In this document: piece after piece, positions 17,941-28,466 of the stretch
Position numbering within the stretch: the stretch's first letter is position 1
Layout: each line of letters begins with the position of its first letter
Notes under the pieces: model-generated
Database searches by the model: none
What the model was told of the DNA's origin: nothing
Seen by the model: only the letters and a program-made list of their open reading frames with translations
Translations under genes and position numbers: made by a program
Assembly (NCBI RefSeq): GCF_018128965.1
Contig: NZ_JAAEDH010000018.1
Location: 1 to 64,000 of the forward strand
Direction: 5' to 3'
DNA: 64,000 nt
Source of the DNA: Plastoroseomonas arctica
GTDB lineage: Bacteria; Pseudomonadota; Alphaproteobacteria; Acetobacterales; Acetobacteraceae

Positions 17941-18798
17941 ATGCGCTCCGCCATTCCTCATCTCCTCGTGGCCATCGTGCTGTTCGGCGGCGCCTGGCCG
18001 ATTACCAAGGCCGCCTTCTCGGATGCGACGCCGATGTGGTTCGCGGCCGGGCGCGCGGGGCTTGCCGCGGTGGCATCGGCGATCGCGCTGCTGGCGCTGG
18101 GCCGCCTGCATTGGCCGCGGCGGGCGGATTGGCCGGCGGTGATCGCACTCGGCACCTTACAACTCGGCGGCTATTTCGCGCTGGCGCACACCGCCGTCGC
18201 GATCGTGCCCGCCGGACGCACCGCGATCATCTCCGCGGTCACCAGCTACTGGCTGCTGCCCATGTCGATCCTGGTGATGGGCGAGCGCATCTCGGCGCGC
18301 GGCTGGCTGGGCGCCGCGTTCGGCCTTGCCGGCGTGGTGGTGCTTGCGGGGCCCTGGTCGCTGGACTGGGGGGCGCGCGACGTGGTGCTCGGCCATGGCA
18401 TGCTGATGCTGGCCGCAGGGCTCTGGAGCGTCGCGATCATCGTCACGCGCGCGCGCATCCCCGCCTCGCCGATGATCGAGCTGCTGCCCTGGTGCTTCGC
18501 CATCGCCTTCGCGATGCTGGGGCCCTTCGCGATGTACCTGGAGCCCGAGGGCGGCATTCGCGGCCCGTCCTGGCCCATCATGCTGTATATCGGCGTGATC
18601 GTAGCGCCCATCGGCACCTGGTGCGTCATCGAGATCGGGCGGCGGTTGCCGGGCGCGGTGTCCTCGCTGGCCTTCCTGCTGGTGCCGGCCTTCGGGGTGA
18701 CGCTGTCGGCGGTGTGGCTGGGAGAGGCGGTGGGCATGGACATCCTCATTGGCAGCGTCCTGATCGTGACGAGCGTCGCTCTGGCTGCCCGCGCATGA
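17941..18798 (+). CDS. DMT-superfamily (EamA) exporter
   Basis: A 285-residue inner-membrane protein with about ten hydrophobic segments in two EamA-type halves. The first half starts LLVAIVLFGGAWPITKAAF, and the motif AVAIVPAGRTAIISAVTSYWLLPMS is typical of drug/metabolite transporters. The second half contains VSSLAFLLVPAFGVTLSAVWLGEAV. It probably exports a small metabolite; the substrate cannot be read from sequence. Its stop overlaps the start of the esterase that follows (ATGA at 18795-18798). Confidence 0.88.
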   Translation: MRSAIPHLLVAIVLFGGAWPITKAAFSDATPMWFAAGRAGLAAVASAIALLALGRLHWPRRADWPAVIALGTLQLGGYFALAHTAVAIVPAGRTAIISAVTSYWLLPMSILVMGERISARGWLGAAFGLAGVVVLAGPWSLDWGARDVVLGHGMLMLAAGLWSVAIIVTRARIPASPMIELLPWCFAIAFAMLGPFAMYLEPEGGIRGPSWPIMLYIGVIVAPIGTWCVIEIGRRLPGAVSSLAFLLVPAFGVTLSAVWLGEAVGMDILIGSVLIVTSVALAARA

Positions 18799-19568
18799 CC
18801 GCGCTGCGCCTCAACGCGGTAGAGGTCGGCGCGGGCCCGCCCGTGGTGCTGCTGCACGGGCTGCTCGGCGCGGCGCAGAATTGGGGCACGATCCAGACCG
18901 CGCTGGCGCCCGACCATCGCGTGATCACACTTGACCTGCGCAATCACGGCGCATCGCCGCATGCGGCCGAGATGGACCACGGATCCATGGCGGCGGATGT
19001 CGCGCAGACGCTGCAGGCGCTGGGCGTGCCGCGCGCCGCGGTGGTGGGTCATTCGATGGGCGGCAAGGTCGCGATGATGCTGGCGCTGACCGCGCCGGCG
19101 CTGGTGGAGCGGCTTGTGGTCGCCGATATCGCGCCCGTGCCGTATCCGCCGAACCTTCGCGCGATCGTCGCGGCCCTGCAGGCGCTGCCGGTGACGCCGG
19201 GGCTCACGCGCCGCGCCGCCGACGCCTTGCTTGCGGCCACCATCCCCGAAGCCGGCATGCGCGCCTTCCTGCTGCAGAATCTGCGCTTCGATGCGACGCC
19301 GGCCTGGCGGATCGGCCTAGCCGAGATCGCCGCGGCGATGCCGGCGATCGAGGATTTCGCGGCGCCGGCGGCGGTGTTCGAAGGCCCGGTGCTGTTCCTC
19401 GCCGGGGCACGCAGCGACTACATCCGCCCCGAGCACGAAGCGGCCATCGCGGCGCTGTTCCCGACCGCGCGGCACGCGGTGGTGCCCAACGCCGGCCATT
19501 GGGTGCATGCCGAGAACCCCGGCGGCTTCCTCGACGCGCTGGAGCCATTCCTGGGCCAAGCGCCTTAA
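18795..19568 (+). CDS. Alpha/beta hydrolase, YbfF-like esterase
   Basis: A 257-residue cytoplasmic esterase. Oxyanion-hole region VVLLHGLLGAAQNW, then the conserved LDLRNHGASPH, the nucleophile elbow VGHSMGGKVAMMLAL (catalytic Ser), an Asp in LFLAGARSDYI, and the catalytic His in NAGHWVHAENP. This set matches the YbfF/ABHD11 acyl esterase group. The ATG overlaps the stop of the DMT gene. It converges with the Bug receptor gene ending at 19607; the 38 bases between hold no strong hairpin. Confidence 0.9.
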   Translation: MTALRLNAVEVGAGPPVVLLHGLLGAAQNWGTIQTALAPDHRVITLDLRNHGASPHAAEMDHGSMAADVAQTLQALGVPRAAVVGHSMGGKVAMMLALTAPALVERLVVADIAPVPYPPNLRAIVAALQALPVTPGLTRRAADALLAATIPEAGMRAFLLQNLRFDATPAWRIGLAEIAAAMPAIEDFAAPAAVFEGPVLFLAGARSDYIRPEHEAAIAALFPTARHAVVPNAGHWVHAENPGGFLDALEPFLGQAP

Positions 19569-19606
19569 AGCGGGATGCGTTGCGGCGGCCTCGCCGAGAG
19601 CTTGCT

Positions 19607-20566
19607 CTAGTTCGCCGTCACACCCGCGCGGCGGATCACCGGTGCCCAGCGGGCGGTATCGGCGGCGAGGAAACCCGCGAAGGCGTCCGGCGACTCGGAG
19701 GGGATGATGTCTAGCCCATTCTCCTCCAGCCGCTGGCGCACCGTGGGATCGGCGAGCGCGCCGTTCAGTGCCGCGTGCAGCCGCGCCACCCGGTCCGGCG
19801 GGGTGCCGCCGGTCGCGAGCAGCGCATACCAGGTGGCCGCATCGACCTCCGGAAAGCCCTGTTCCGCCATGGTGGGAACCTCGGGCGTGGTCGCACTCCG
19901 GTTGCCGCCGGCGATGCCGATCGCGCGCACCGATCCGGCGCGGATATGCGGCAGCATCGGTGCAACGGCATTGCTCATCATCGACAGGCGGCCGGCGATG
20001 ATGTCGTTCAACGCGGGACCCGAGCCGCGATAGGGGATGTGCTCGATCTCCACGCCAAGAGCCAGCGCGATCATCGCGCCCACCGCGTGGCTGGTGCTGC
20101 CGACGCCGGAGGAGCCATAGGTCATCGGGCGAGCACGCGCCTCGGCCTGCAATTCGCGCATGGTGGTGGCGCGCACCGATGTGTGGACGACCAGCACGTT
20201 GGCGCCTTCCACCATCATCCCGATCGGCGCGAATGCCGTCGCGGGATCATAGGGAATGGAGCGGCGCACCAGGTGGTTGATCGTGAGGCTGCCGCTGCCG
20301 CCGAGCAGCAAGGTGAGCCCATCCGGCGCGGCCTTGGCCACGACCTCCGCGCCCAGCGCGCCGCCGGCACCGCCGCGATTCTCGATGACGATGGATTGGC
20401 CCAGCCGCGGCCCCATCGCATCGGCGACGATACGGCCGACGATGTCGTTGGTGCCGCCCGGCGTCCAGGGAATGATCAGGCGCAGTGGACGATCCGGAAA
20501 TCCCTGCGCGCGCGCGTGACCCGCCAGCGCGAGCGCAGGTGTGGCCAGAAGCGCGCGCCGGCGCAT
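19607..20566 (-). CDS. TctC/Bug-type solute-binding receptor
   Basis: A 319-residue receptor with a short signal peptide (MRRRALLATPALALAGHARAQ), then FPDRPLRLIIPWTPGGTNDI, IVIENRGGAGGALG, the MTYGSSGVGSTSH loop and a HIPYRGSGPALNDIIAGR ligand-site region, all standard for the Bug family. The start at 20566 overlaps the stop of the flavin reductase upstream (TGATG), so the two are translationally coupled. No cognate TctAB membrane genes are present. Ligand unknown; the neighbours (flavin reductase, 2-hydroxyacid dehydrogenase) suggest a catabolic substrate. Confidence 0.9.
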   Translation of the reverse strand: MRRRALLATPALALAGHARAQGFPDRPLRLIIPWTPGGTNDIVGRIVADAMGPRLGQSIVIENRGGAGGALGAEVVAKAAPDGLTLLLGGSGSLTINHLVRRSIPYDPATAFAPIGMMVEGANVLVVHTSVRATTMRELQAEARARPMTYGSSGVGSTSHAVGAMIALALGVEIEHIPYRGSGPALNDIIAGRLSMMSNAVAPMLPHIRAGSVRAIGIAGGNRSATTPEVPTMAEQGFPEVDAATWYALLATGGTPPDRVARLHAALNGALADPTVRQRLEENGLDIIPSESPDAFAGFLAADTARWAPVIRRAGVTAN

Positions 20567-21201
20567 CACTTGCCCTGCTTCGCCGCCCACTCCTCGGGCG
20601 ACATGCGGGGGATCTCGATGCGGTCGGTCGTGCGCGCGTACCAGCCGCGGCCATGCATGCGGCCGACCAGGTTGAGCTTCTCCGTGTCGATGTAGTTCTT
20701 CGCCTGGTCCAGCACGCAGTCGTCGCGCACATGCATCGCCAGCACGCGGCCGAGCACGATGGTGTGATGGCTCACCGGGATCAGCTGGAAGGTCTCGCAT
20801 TCGAGTGCGACCGGGCTTTCCGCGATGCGCGGCGGCTTGATGAGGGTGGACGGCGTGGCGGTGAGCCCCGCCTCCTTCAGCTCATCCACCTCGGGCGGGA
20901 ACTGGATGGCTGTGATGTTCATCTGCTCGGCGTTTTCGGCGGAGACCAGGTTCACCACGAACTGCCCAGTGTTGCGGATGTTCTGCAGCGTGTCCTTCTT
21001 GGAGCCCTCGGGCGTCGGGCCGCAGCCGATGGCGATCACCACGGGGTCGTCGGTCAGCGCGTTGAAGAAGGAGTAGGGGGCGGCGTTGTTGATGCCATCG
21101 GCATCCTGCGTCACCACCCAGGCGACCGGGCGCGGCACCACGGTGGAGACGATGAGCTTGTAGCGCTCGCGCGTCGGCAGCGTTGCGAAATCGAAGAACA
21201 T
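20566..21201 (-). CDS. Flavin reductase family protein (FMN-binding split barrel)
   Basis: A 211-residue flavoprotein. STVVPRPVAWVVTQDADGINNAAPYSFFNA (about 19-48) is the FMN-binding signature of the flavin-reductase-like domain; the AENAEQMNITAIQFPPEVDE stretch is typical of the DIM6/NTAB group. These proteins supply reduced flavin to monooxygenases or act as oxygenase partners. The start at 21201 has GGGAG six bases upstream; the longer open frame lacks homology. It is coupled to the Bug receptor gene that follows. Confidence 0.88.
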   Translation of the reverse strand: MFFDFATLPTRERYKLIVSTVVPRPVAWVVTQDADGINNAAPYSFFNALTDDPVVIAIGCGPTPEGSKKDTLQNIRNTGQFVVNLVSAENAEQMNITAIQFPPEVDELKEAGLTATPSTLIKPPRIAESPVALECETFQLIPVSHHTIVLGRVLAMHVRDDCVLDQAKNYIDTEKLNLVGRMHGRGWYARTTDRIEIPRMSPEEWAAKQGK

Positions 21202-21220
21202 CGTGAACTCCCGTGATGGA

Positions 21221-22192
21221 TCAGAGGACGCGGTGCGGCGGCTCCTCGCCGCGCAGCAGCACCGCATCGAGATTGTCGAGCGCGCGGAAGCCCATGGCGT
21301 CGCGCGTCTCGATGGTGGCACTGCCCAGATGCGGCAGCAGCGCGACATTCTCCAGGCCAAGATACCCCGGAAAAATGCGTGGCTCGCCATCATAGACGTC
21401 GAGGCCGGCGGCGCGGATGTGCCCGCTGGAGAGCGCCGCGACCAGCGCTGCATCATCCACCGTGGTGCCGCGGCCGGTGTTCACCACGATCGCACCCTGG
21501 GGCAGCAGCGCGATACGTTCTGCATTTAGCCAGTGTCGTGTCGCCGCGCCGCCGGGGATGTGCATGGACAGGATATCGCACGCGGCGAGGAACGGCGCGT
21601 CATCGGCGTGGAAATGCGCGCCCTGCTCCTGTTCGAGCGGCAGCTGGCTGCGGTTTCGATAATGGATCTCCATCCCGAACCCACGCGCCATGGTCGCCAG
21701 CGCCCGCCCGATGCGGCCCATGCCGAGGATACCCAGGCGCTTGCCCTCCAGCGTCACGCCCATGAACTGCGTGGGCGTCCATCCCGACCAGGCGCCGGCC
21801 CGCAGCACGCGTTCGCTCTCGCCGGCGCGCCGCGCGGCCATCAGGATCAGCAACATGGCGATCTCGGCGGTCGCGACCGAAAGGACATCGGGCGTGTTGG
21901 CGATCAGGATGCTGCGGTCGGCGGCCGCCTTGAGGTCGATATGATCGGTGCCGACGGAGAAGGTCGCGATGATCTTCACCCCCTCCGGCAGCGCCGCGAT
22001 GGTCTCCGCGTTCATCCGGTCGCCGGCGGCACAGAGGATGCCGGCCGCACCCGCCGCGCGCCGCGCAATCTCGGCGCTGTCATTGGCCCAGCCGGTGTCG
22101 CCGGAGGCGAGCCGCGCGTCGTAGTCGCGCGCGGCGCGCGCCTCGACAGCCTCGGGGAAGGTGCGGGTCAGCAGCAGGGGCGGCTTGGTCAT
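21221..22192 (-). CDS. D-isomer-specific 2-hydroxyacid dehydrogenase (glyoxylate/hydroxypyruvate reductase type)
   Basis: A 323-residue NAD(P)-dependent reductase of 2-keto acids. The cofactor loop is GILGMGRIGRALA; the substrate/active-site elements are FSVGTDHIDL, NTGRGTTVDD with the conserved arginine nearby, a Glu in DVYDGEPRI and the catalytic His in LLPHLGSAT. This matches the glyoxylate/hydroxypyruvate/gluconate reductase subgroup. ATG 22192 is preceded by GAGGA; the upstream open frame is unsupported. A 19-bp gap leads to the flavin reductase, so a three-gene operon with the Bug receptor is likely. Confidence 0.92.
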   Translation of the reverse strand: MTKPPLLLTRTFPEAVEARAARDYDARLASGDTGWANDSAEIARRAAGAAGILCAAGDRMNAETIAALPEGVKIIATFSVGTDHIDLKAAADRSILIANTPDVLSVATAEIAMLLILMAARRAGESERVLRAGAWSGWTPTQFMGVTLEGKRLGILGMGRIGRALATMARGFGMEIHYRNRSQLPLEQEQGAHFHADDAPFLAACDILSMHIPGGAATRHWLNAERIALLPQGAIVVNTGRGTTVDDAALVAALSSGHIRAAGLDVYDGEPRIFPGYLGLENVALLPHLGSATIETRDAMGFRALDNLDAVLLRGEEPPHRVL

Positions 22193-22311
22193 CGGCGTCC
22201 TCGTCCTTCGCCGCACCATACCGGCGGTGGCGGGGCTGACCAGAGGGGGTCGCTTGTCACCCGACGACGAAGCCGGCAGGCTTGTCACACACAAGAAAGC
22301 GGAATGCGAAC

Positions 22312-23103
22312 ATGGATCTCGGTTTGAAGGGCCGTCGCGCCCTGGTGATGGGCGCGTCCAAGGGGCTGGGGCGCGCGATCGCCAACTCGCTCGCCGCCGA
22401 AGGTGCGGCGCTGGTCATCTCCGGCCGTAGCCAGGCGAGCCTTGACGTGGCGGCCGCGGAACTGCTCGCCCTCGGCGCCAAGTCCTGCGTCGGCATCCCC
22501 GCCGATGTCGCCAACGGCGAAGACATGGACCGCCTGGCCGATGGCGCTGTCGCCGCGATGGGCGGCGTGGATATCCTCGTCCTCAACCATGGCGGCCCGC
22601 CGCCGGGCACCGCCATGCAGATCACGGAGCCTGACCTGTTCACCTGGTTCCAACGCATCACCGTCTCGCCCATCCGCATCACCATGCGGCTGCTGCCCGC
22701 CATGCGCGCGCAGAAATGGGGGCGCATCCTGGTCGTCGGCAGCACCGGCATGCAGCACCCCATCCCGCAGATCGCGCTGTCCAACACGCTCCGCGCCTCC
22801 ATCTGGTCGTGGCTCAAGACCCTGTCCGGCGAAGTCGCCGCCGATGGCGTGACCATGAACGTCATCGCGCCAGGCACCATCAAGACCGACCGCGTGCTTG
22901 AAACCGCCGGCAAGAACGCCGCGACCAAAGGCATCACCGTGGAAGAATCCCTCGCTGCCTCGGCCAAGGAAATCCCGGCGCAACGCCTCGGCATCCCCGA
23001 AGACTTTGGCCCCGCCGGCGCGTTCCTTGCCAGCGAACAAGCCAGCTACATCACCGGCACCATGATGCGCATCGACGGCGGCCGCGTCCGGGCGATGCTG
23101 TGA
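22312..23103 (+). CDS. Atypical SDR lacking the Tyr-xxx-Lys active site
   Basis: A 263-residue SDR with a cofactor loop GASKGLG (14-20), LNHGGPPPG (91-99) in place of the NNAG motif, and Ser144 in VVGSTGMQHP. At the position where Tyr and Lys are expected (157 and 161) the sequence has LSNTLRAS, giving Ser157 and Arg161. The rest of the fold is intact, including VAADGVTMNVIAPGTIKTDRV and the C-terminal SYITGTMMRIDGG. Related proteins with the NHGGPPPG motif are usually annotated as SDR oxidoreductases without known substrate. A catalytic change or loss is possible. ATG at 22312; no strong ribosome site. Confidence 0.82.
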   Translation: MDLGLKGRRALVMGASKGLGRAIANSLAAEGAALVISGRSQASLDVAAAELLALGAKSCVGIPADVANGEDMDRLADGAVAAMGGVDILVLNHGGPPPGTAMQITEPDLFTWFQRITVSPIRITMRLLPAMRAQKWGRILVVGSTGMQHPIPQIALSNTLRASIWSWLKTLSGEVAADGVTMNVIAPGTIKTDRVLETAGKNAATKGITVEESLAASAKEIPAQRLGIPEDFGPAGAFLASEQASYITGTMMRIDGGRVRAML

Positions 23104-23412
23104 TGGGTGAGGGGAGCAAGGCCAGGGGCGCTGCCCCTGGACCCCGCCAGGATCGTGTCGATCCTGAACCTCCATTTGTTGGTTCTTGGGATTGGGAGTG
23201 GGGCAGGCTCGCCGGAGGCGAGCCGGGTTGGGGAGAGGGCGCATGGAGGTAACATTGGCATGGGCGCATTCGCGACCCGCCCTCTCCCCAACCCGGCGCA
23301 CATCGATGAAACACACCCCTACCCAAGCCAGGACCAACACACGCAGGCGTCCGGGGATCGGCGCGATCCCCGGCGGGGGTCCAGGGGGCAGCGCCCCCTG
23401 GCCCTGCTTCCC
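23104..23412. repeat. Palindromic intergenic repeat island between an SDR and the hydantoinase-type operon
   Basis: This gene-free stretch is a nested palindrome. Left arm 23116-23154 and right arm 23364-23408 are imperfect inverted copies of one unit. Each arm has two hairpins: left, CCAGGGGC/GCCCCTGG and AGGATCG/CGATCCT (23149-23165); right, CCGGGGATCG/CGATCCCCGG (23351-23373) and CCAGGGGGC/GCCCCCTGG (23381-23401). Inside lie GCTCGCC/GGCGAGC (23207-23223) and an 18-bp perfect inverted repeat, 23223-23240 with 23279-23296, around a 38-base loop. Short matching blocks (TTGGTTCTTGGG against CCAAGCCAGGACCAA) occur between. The layout is like a BIME/REP-type element. It ends four bases before the next ATG. 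Confidence 0.85.
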
Positions 23413-24677
<1,265 letters not shown>

Positions 24678-24681
<4 letters not shown>

Positions 24682-26750
24682 GCGCACGCCTGGCCGTCGA
24701 TATCGGCGGCACCTTCACCGACCTCGCGCTGGAGCGCGACGGGCAACGCTGGACGGCGAAGACGCTGACCACGCCGCAGGCGCCGGAGGAAGGCGTGCTG
24801 GTCGGCACGCAGCAGATCTTGGCGGCCGCAGGGATGGCGCCGGCGGATATCGCGCTGGTGATCCACGGCACCACGCTGGCCACGAATGCGCTGATTGAGC
24901 GCAAGGGGGCGCGGACGGCGCTGCTGACGACGGAGGGGTTCCGCGACGTCATCGCGCTGGCCAATGAGGCGCGCTACGACCAGTACGACCTGAATATCGA
25001 TTTGCCGCAGCCCCTCGTGCCGCGGCGCTGGCGCCTTACGGTGCCGGAGCGGCTGGACAATGAGGGCAAGGTGCTGCTGCCGCTCGACGAGGCGGCGGTT
25101 CGCACGCAGATCGAGGTGATGCGCGCCGAAGGGATCGAGGCGCTGGCCATCGGCTTCCTGCATGCTTTCGTGAACCCGGTGCATGAGCAGCGCGCGGCGG
25201 CCATCGCGCGCGAGATGTGGCCGGGGCTGCCGATTTCGTTGAGTGCCGAGGTGTCTCCCGAAATGCGCGAGTGGGAGCGGTTTTCAACCACCGTGGCCAA
25301 TGCCTATGTGCAGCCGATGATGGCGCGGTATCTGGGGCGCCTGGAGACCGGGCTGCGCGAGGCGGGGCTCGGGTGCCCGCTGTTCCTTATGCTGTCGGGT
25401 GGTGGGCTGACGACCGTCGAGACGGCGGCGCGGTTTCCGATCCGCCTGGTGGAATCGGGGCCGGCGGGGGGTGCCATCTTCTCCGCCCATGTCTCGAAAG
25501 AACGTGGCTTGGAGAAGGTGCTGTCATTCGACATGGGCGGCACCACGGCGAAGGTCTGCCTGATCGACCACTACGCGCCGCAGGCGAGCCGCACCTTCGA
25601 GGTCGCGCGCGTGGGGCGGTTCAAGAAGGGGTCGGGGTTGCCGCTACGCATCCCGGTGATCGAGATGGTGGAGATCGGCGCCGGCGGCGGGTCCATCGCG
25701 CAAGTCGACAGCCTGGGACGGATCACGGTGGGGCCGGAGAGCGCGGGCGCGATGCCGGGGCCAGCCTGCTATGGGCGCGGCGGGACGAAACCCGCGGTGA
25801 CGGATGCGAACCTCGCACTTGGTCGGTATGAGCCGGAGTTGTTTGCGGGCGGGGCGATGAAATTGCAGGTGGCGCCGGCGTTGGCGGCGCTGGGCGCGCA
25901 TGTCGGCGGGAAGCTGGGGCTGGGGCCGGAGATGGCGGGGCTCGGCGTGGTCGAGATGGTCGATGAGAACATGGCCAATGCGGCGCGGGTGCACGCGATC
26001 GAAAGCGGGAAGGGGTTTGGCGGACGTGCGATCATCGCCTTCGGTGGCGGCGGGCCGGTGCATGGCTATCGCGTGGCGGAGAAGATCGGCGTGACGCGAG
26101 TACTGGTGCCGAGCGGGGCAGGGGTGGGCAGCGCGATCGGGTTCTTGCGCGCGCCGGTGGCGTATGAGGTGGTGAAGTCGCTGTACCAGCGGTTCGGGAC
26201 GTTCGATGTGGCGGCGGTGAATGGTCTGCTCGCCGCGATGTCGGCGGAGGCGTACGGCGTGGTCGCGCATGGCGCGCCGGGAGCGCCGGTGCGGGAAAAT
26301 CGCATCGCGTATATGCGCTATGTCGGGCAAGGGCATGAGATCGCGGTGGTGCTGCCGGCGCGCGCCCTGACGGTGGCGGATGTCGCGGCGGTTCGGGCTG
26401 CCTATGATGCGGAATACACGCGCTTCTATGACCGGCCGGTGCCGGGCAGCGACGTCGAAATCCTCTCCTTCGCGGTCACTGTCGCCACCGAAGTGCCCGA
26501 CGTGGCGGCGGCGGCCGATGTGGCGGATGCCGCGGCACCCGCGCCGATCCGGGTACAGCAGGTGCGCGACACGCGGACGGGCGCGGTGGCGGCCTGGTCT
26601 GTCTACGACCGCGGCGAGATGGCACGCGGCGCGCGCGTCGCGGGCCCATGCATCGTTTCCGAGGATGAGACGAGCACGCTAGTCGGGCCGGGCTGGTCGT
26701 GCCGGGTGGATGCGCTGGGGTATCTGGAACTGACGCAGGAGGCTCGCTGA
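24678..26750 (+). CDS. Hydantoinase/5-oxoprolinase subunit A family protein
   Basis: A 690-residue subunit of an ATP-dependent cyclic-amide hydrolase (HyuA / N-methylhydantoinase A / oxoprolinase N-terminal half). The N-terminus LAVDIGGTFTDLALE and the later FDMGGTTAKVCLIDHY are the two phosphate-binding motifs of the ASKHA-like ATPase fold; HGTTLATNALIERKGARTAL is the family signature. The partner subunit begins at the overlapping TGATG (26748-26752). Which ring is opened (hydantoin, 5-oxoproline or acetophenone-type carboxylation) cannot be told from sequence; the upstream carbamoylase favours hydantoins. Confidence 0.92.
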
Positions 26751-28411
26751 TGGACGCGCTCGAAAAGATCCAGCGACAGATCCAATGGAATCGCCTCATC
26801 GCGGTCGTGGAGGAGCAGGCGCAGACGATGATCCGCACGGCCTTCTCCACCACGGTGCGGGAGGCGGGCGATCTCTCCGCGGGCGTCTTCGACCTGCAGG
26901 GGCGGATGCTGGCGCAGGCGGTCACCGGCACGCCGGGGCACGTCAATTCCATGATGGAATCGGTGGGCCATTTTCTCGCGAAGTTCCCGGCCGCGTCGAT
27001 GAAGCCTGGAGACCACTACATCACCAATGACCCCTGGCTCGGCACCGGTCATCTGCATGATCTGACCGTGGTGACGCCGGCCTTTCGGCGCGGGGAGATC
27101 GTCGGGCTGTTCGCGAACACGGCGCACATCATCGACATCGGCGGCCTAGGCATGGGCCCCGAGGGGCGGAGCGTGTTCGAGGAGGGGCTGTATATCCCGA
27201 TCGTCAAATGCTTCGACCAGGGCGTGCCGAACGAGACCTTCTTCGATTTCCTTCGCGTGGGCTCGCGCACGCCGGTGGAGCTTGAGGGCGATGTCTACAG
27301 CCTGTGCGCCTGCAACGACGCCGGCGCCAAGCGGCTCGTCGAGATGTTGGACGAGTTCGCGATGGACAGCATCGACGACCTCGCGGGATATATCTTTGAC
27401 AGCTCGCTGGCCGCGACCATCGCGGAAATCGCGCGCCTTCCGCGCGGCACCTACAGCGCCTCCATCAAGTCGGACGGGTATGAGGCACCTGTGACTTTGC
27501 GTGCGGCGTTGACCATTCTTGAGGACGCCATCGAGGTGGATTTCGCCGGCACCTCGGGCCTGTCGCAGCGCGGCATCAACGTGCCGCCCGCCTATTGCCG
27601 GGCCTATTCGTGCTTCGGCATCAAGGTGGTGGTCGCCCCGGACATCCCCAACAACTGGGCCTCCCTTGCGCCCTTCCGCATGGTGATCCCGGAGGGGTGC
27701 ATCCTCAACGCGCCGCGTCCCTATCCGGTGAGTGTGCGGCATGTGACGGGGCAATTGCTGCCTGACTTGATCATGGGCTGCCTGCACCAGGCGGTGCCGG
27801 ACCGGGTGGTGGCGGAGGGGTCGTCATGCCTGTGGAATCCGCCGCTGCGTGGCGGCGCGCAGGTGAGCGGGCAGCAGGCGGAGGTCGCGGATTTCGAGGT
27901 GATCACCTTCAACTCGGGTGGCACGGGGGCGCGGCCGGGGAAGGACGGGTTGGATGGCACGGCGTTCCCGTCGGGCGTGCGCACCATGCCGGTGGAGGCG
28001 ACGGAGAACGTCGCGCCGGTGATCTTCTGGAAGAAGGAGCTGCGGCCGGACAGCGCGGGTGCGGGCCGCACGCGCGGCGGGTTCGGGCAGATCATGGAGA
28101 TCGGTGCGAAGGGCGATGCGGAGTTCGCGGTGAATGCGATTTTTGACCGCGTCGCCAATGCGCCGAAGGGCCGCGATGGCGGCGGAGATGGCGAGGCCGG
28201 CTGGGTTGGCCTGAATGATGCGAACGGCACGGTGCTGCGGACTAAGGGATTCCAGGTGATCCCGAAGGGCCGGCGGTTGCTGCTCAAGCTGCCCGGCGGT
28301 GGCGGCATGGGCGACCCGGCGGCGCGTGATCCTGCACTGGTCGAGCGCGACGTGGCGGATGGCCTGGTGACTGCGGACGCTGCGCGCCGCGTTTACGGCG
28401 CATCCAAGTAG
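26750..28411 (+). CDS. Hydantoinase/5-oxoprolinase subunit B family protein
   Basis: A 553-residue HyuB-type subunit. It starts with QWNRLIAVVEEQAQTMIRTAFSTT-type sequence and has REAGDLSAGVFD, TGTPGHVNSM, DHYITNDPWLGTGHLHDLT and, near the C-terminus, TRGGFGQIMEIG and LLLKLPGGGGMGDP, all conserved in the family. It would work as a heteromer with the preceding subunit. ATG 26750 overlaps the HyuA stop; upstream codons in frame are not homologous. The TAG stop is the first three bases of an intergenic hairpin element. Confidence 0.93.
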   Translation: MDALEKIQRQIQWNRLIAVVEEQAQTMIRTAFSTTVREAGDLSAGVFDLQGRMLAQAVTGTPGHVNSMMESVGHFLAKFPAASMKPGDHYITNDPWLGTGHLHDLTVVTPAFRRGEIVGLFANTAHIIDIGGLGMGPEGRSVFEEGLYIPIVKCFDQGVPNETFFDFLRVGSRTPVELEGDVYSLCACNDAGAKRLVEMLDEFAMDSIDDLAGYIFDSSLAATIAEIARLPRGTYSASIKSDGYEAPVTLRAALTILEDAIEVDFAGTSGLSQRGINVPPAYCRAYSCFGIKVVVAPDIPNNWASLAPFRMVIPEGCILNAPRPYPVSVRHVTGQLLPDLIMGCLHQAVPDRVVAEGSSCLWNPPLRGGAQVSGQQAEVADFEVITFNSGGTGARPGKDGLDGTAFPSGVRTMPVEATENVAPVIFWKKELRPDSAGAGRTRGGFGQIMEIGAKGDAEFAVNAIFDRVANAPKGRDGGGDGEAGWVGLNDANGTVLRTKGFQVIPKGRRLLLKLPGGGGMGDPAARDPALVERDVADGLVTADAARRVYGASK

Positions 28412-28466
28412 CCAAAAATAAAAGATTGGGGGTCCGGGGGAAACTCCTTTCCCCCGGTCTTTCTTA
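28409..28466. terminator. Shared terminator between convergent genes (copy 2 of the intergenic repeat)
   Basis: A perfect 10-bp stem, CCGGGGGAAA (28434-28443) with TTTCCCCCGG (28448-28457), has a CTCC loop and is flanked by an A-rich left side (CCAAAAATAAAAG) and TCTTTCTT on the right. It lies between the HyuB-type gene (+) and the serine hydrolase (-), whose stop codons both fall inside the element. It probably terminates both directions. Sequence and arrangement match the elements near 3110 and 60160. Confidence 0.75.

Noticed and set aside
23107-23412. A coding extension of the amidohydrolase through the repeat island
   Set aside because: The translation follows the palindromic repeats, not a protein domain; family similarity starts after 23413.
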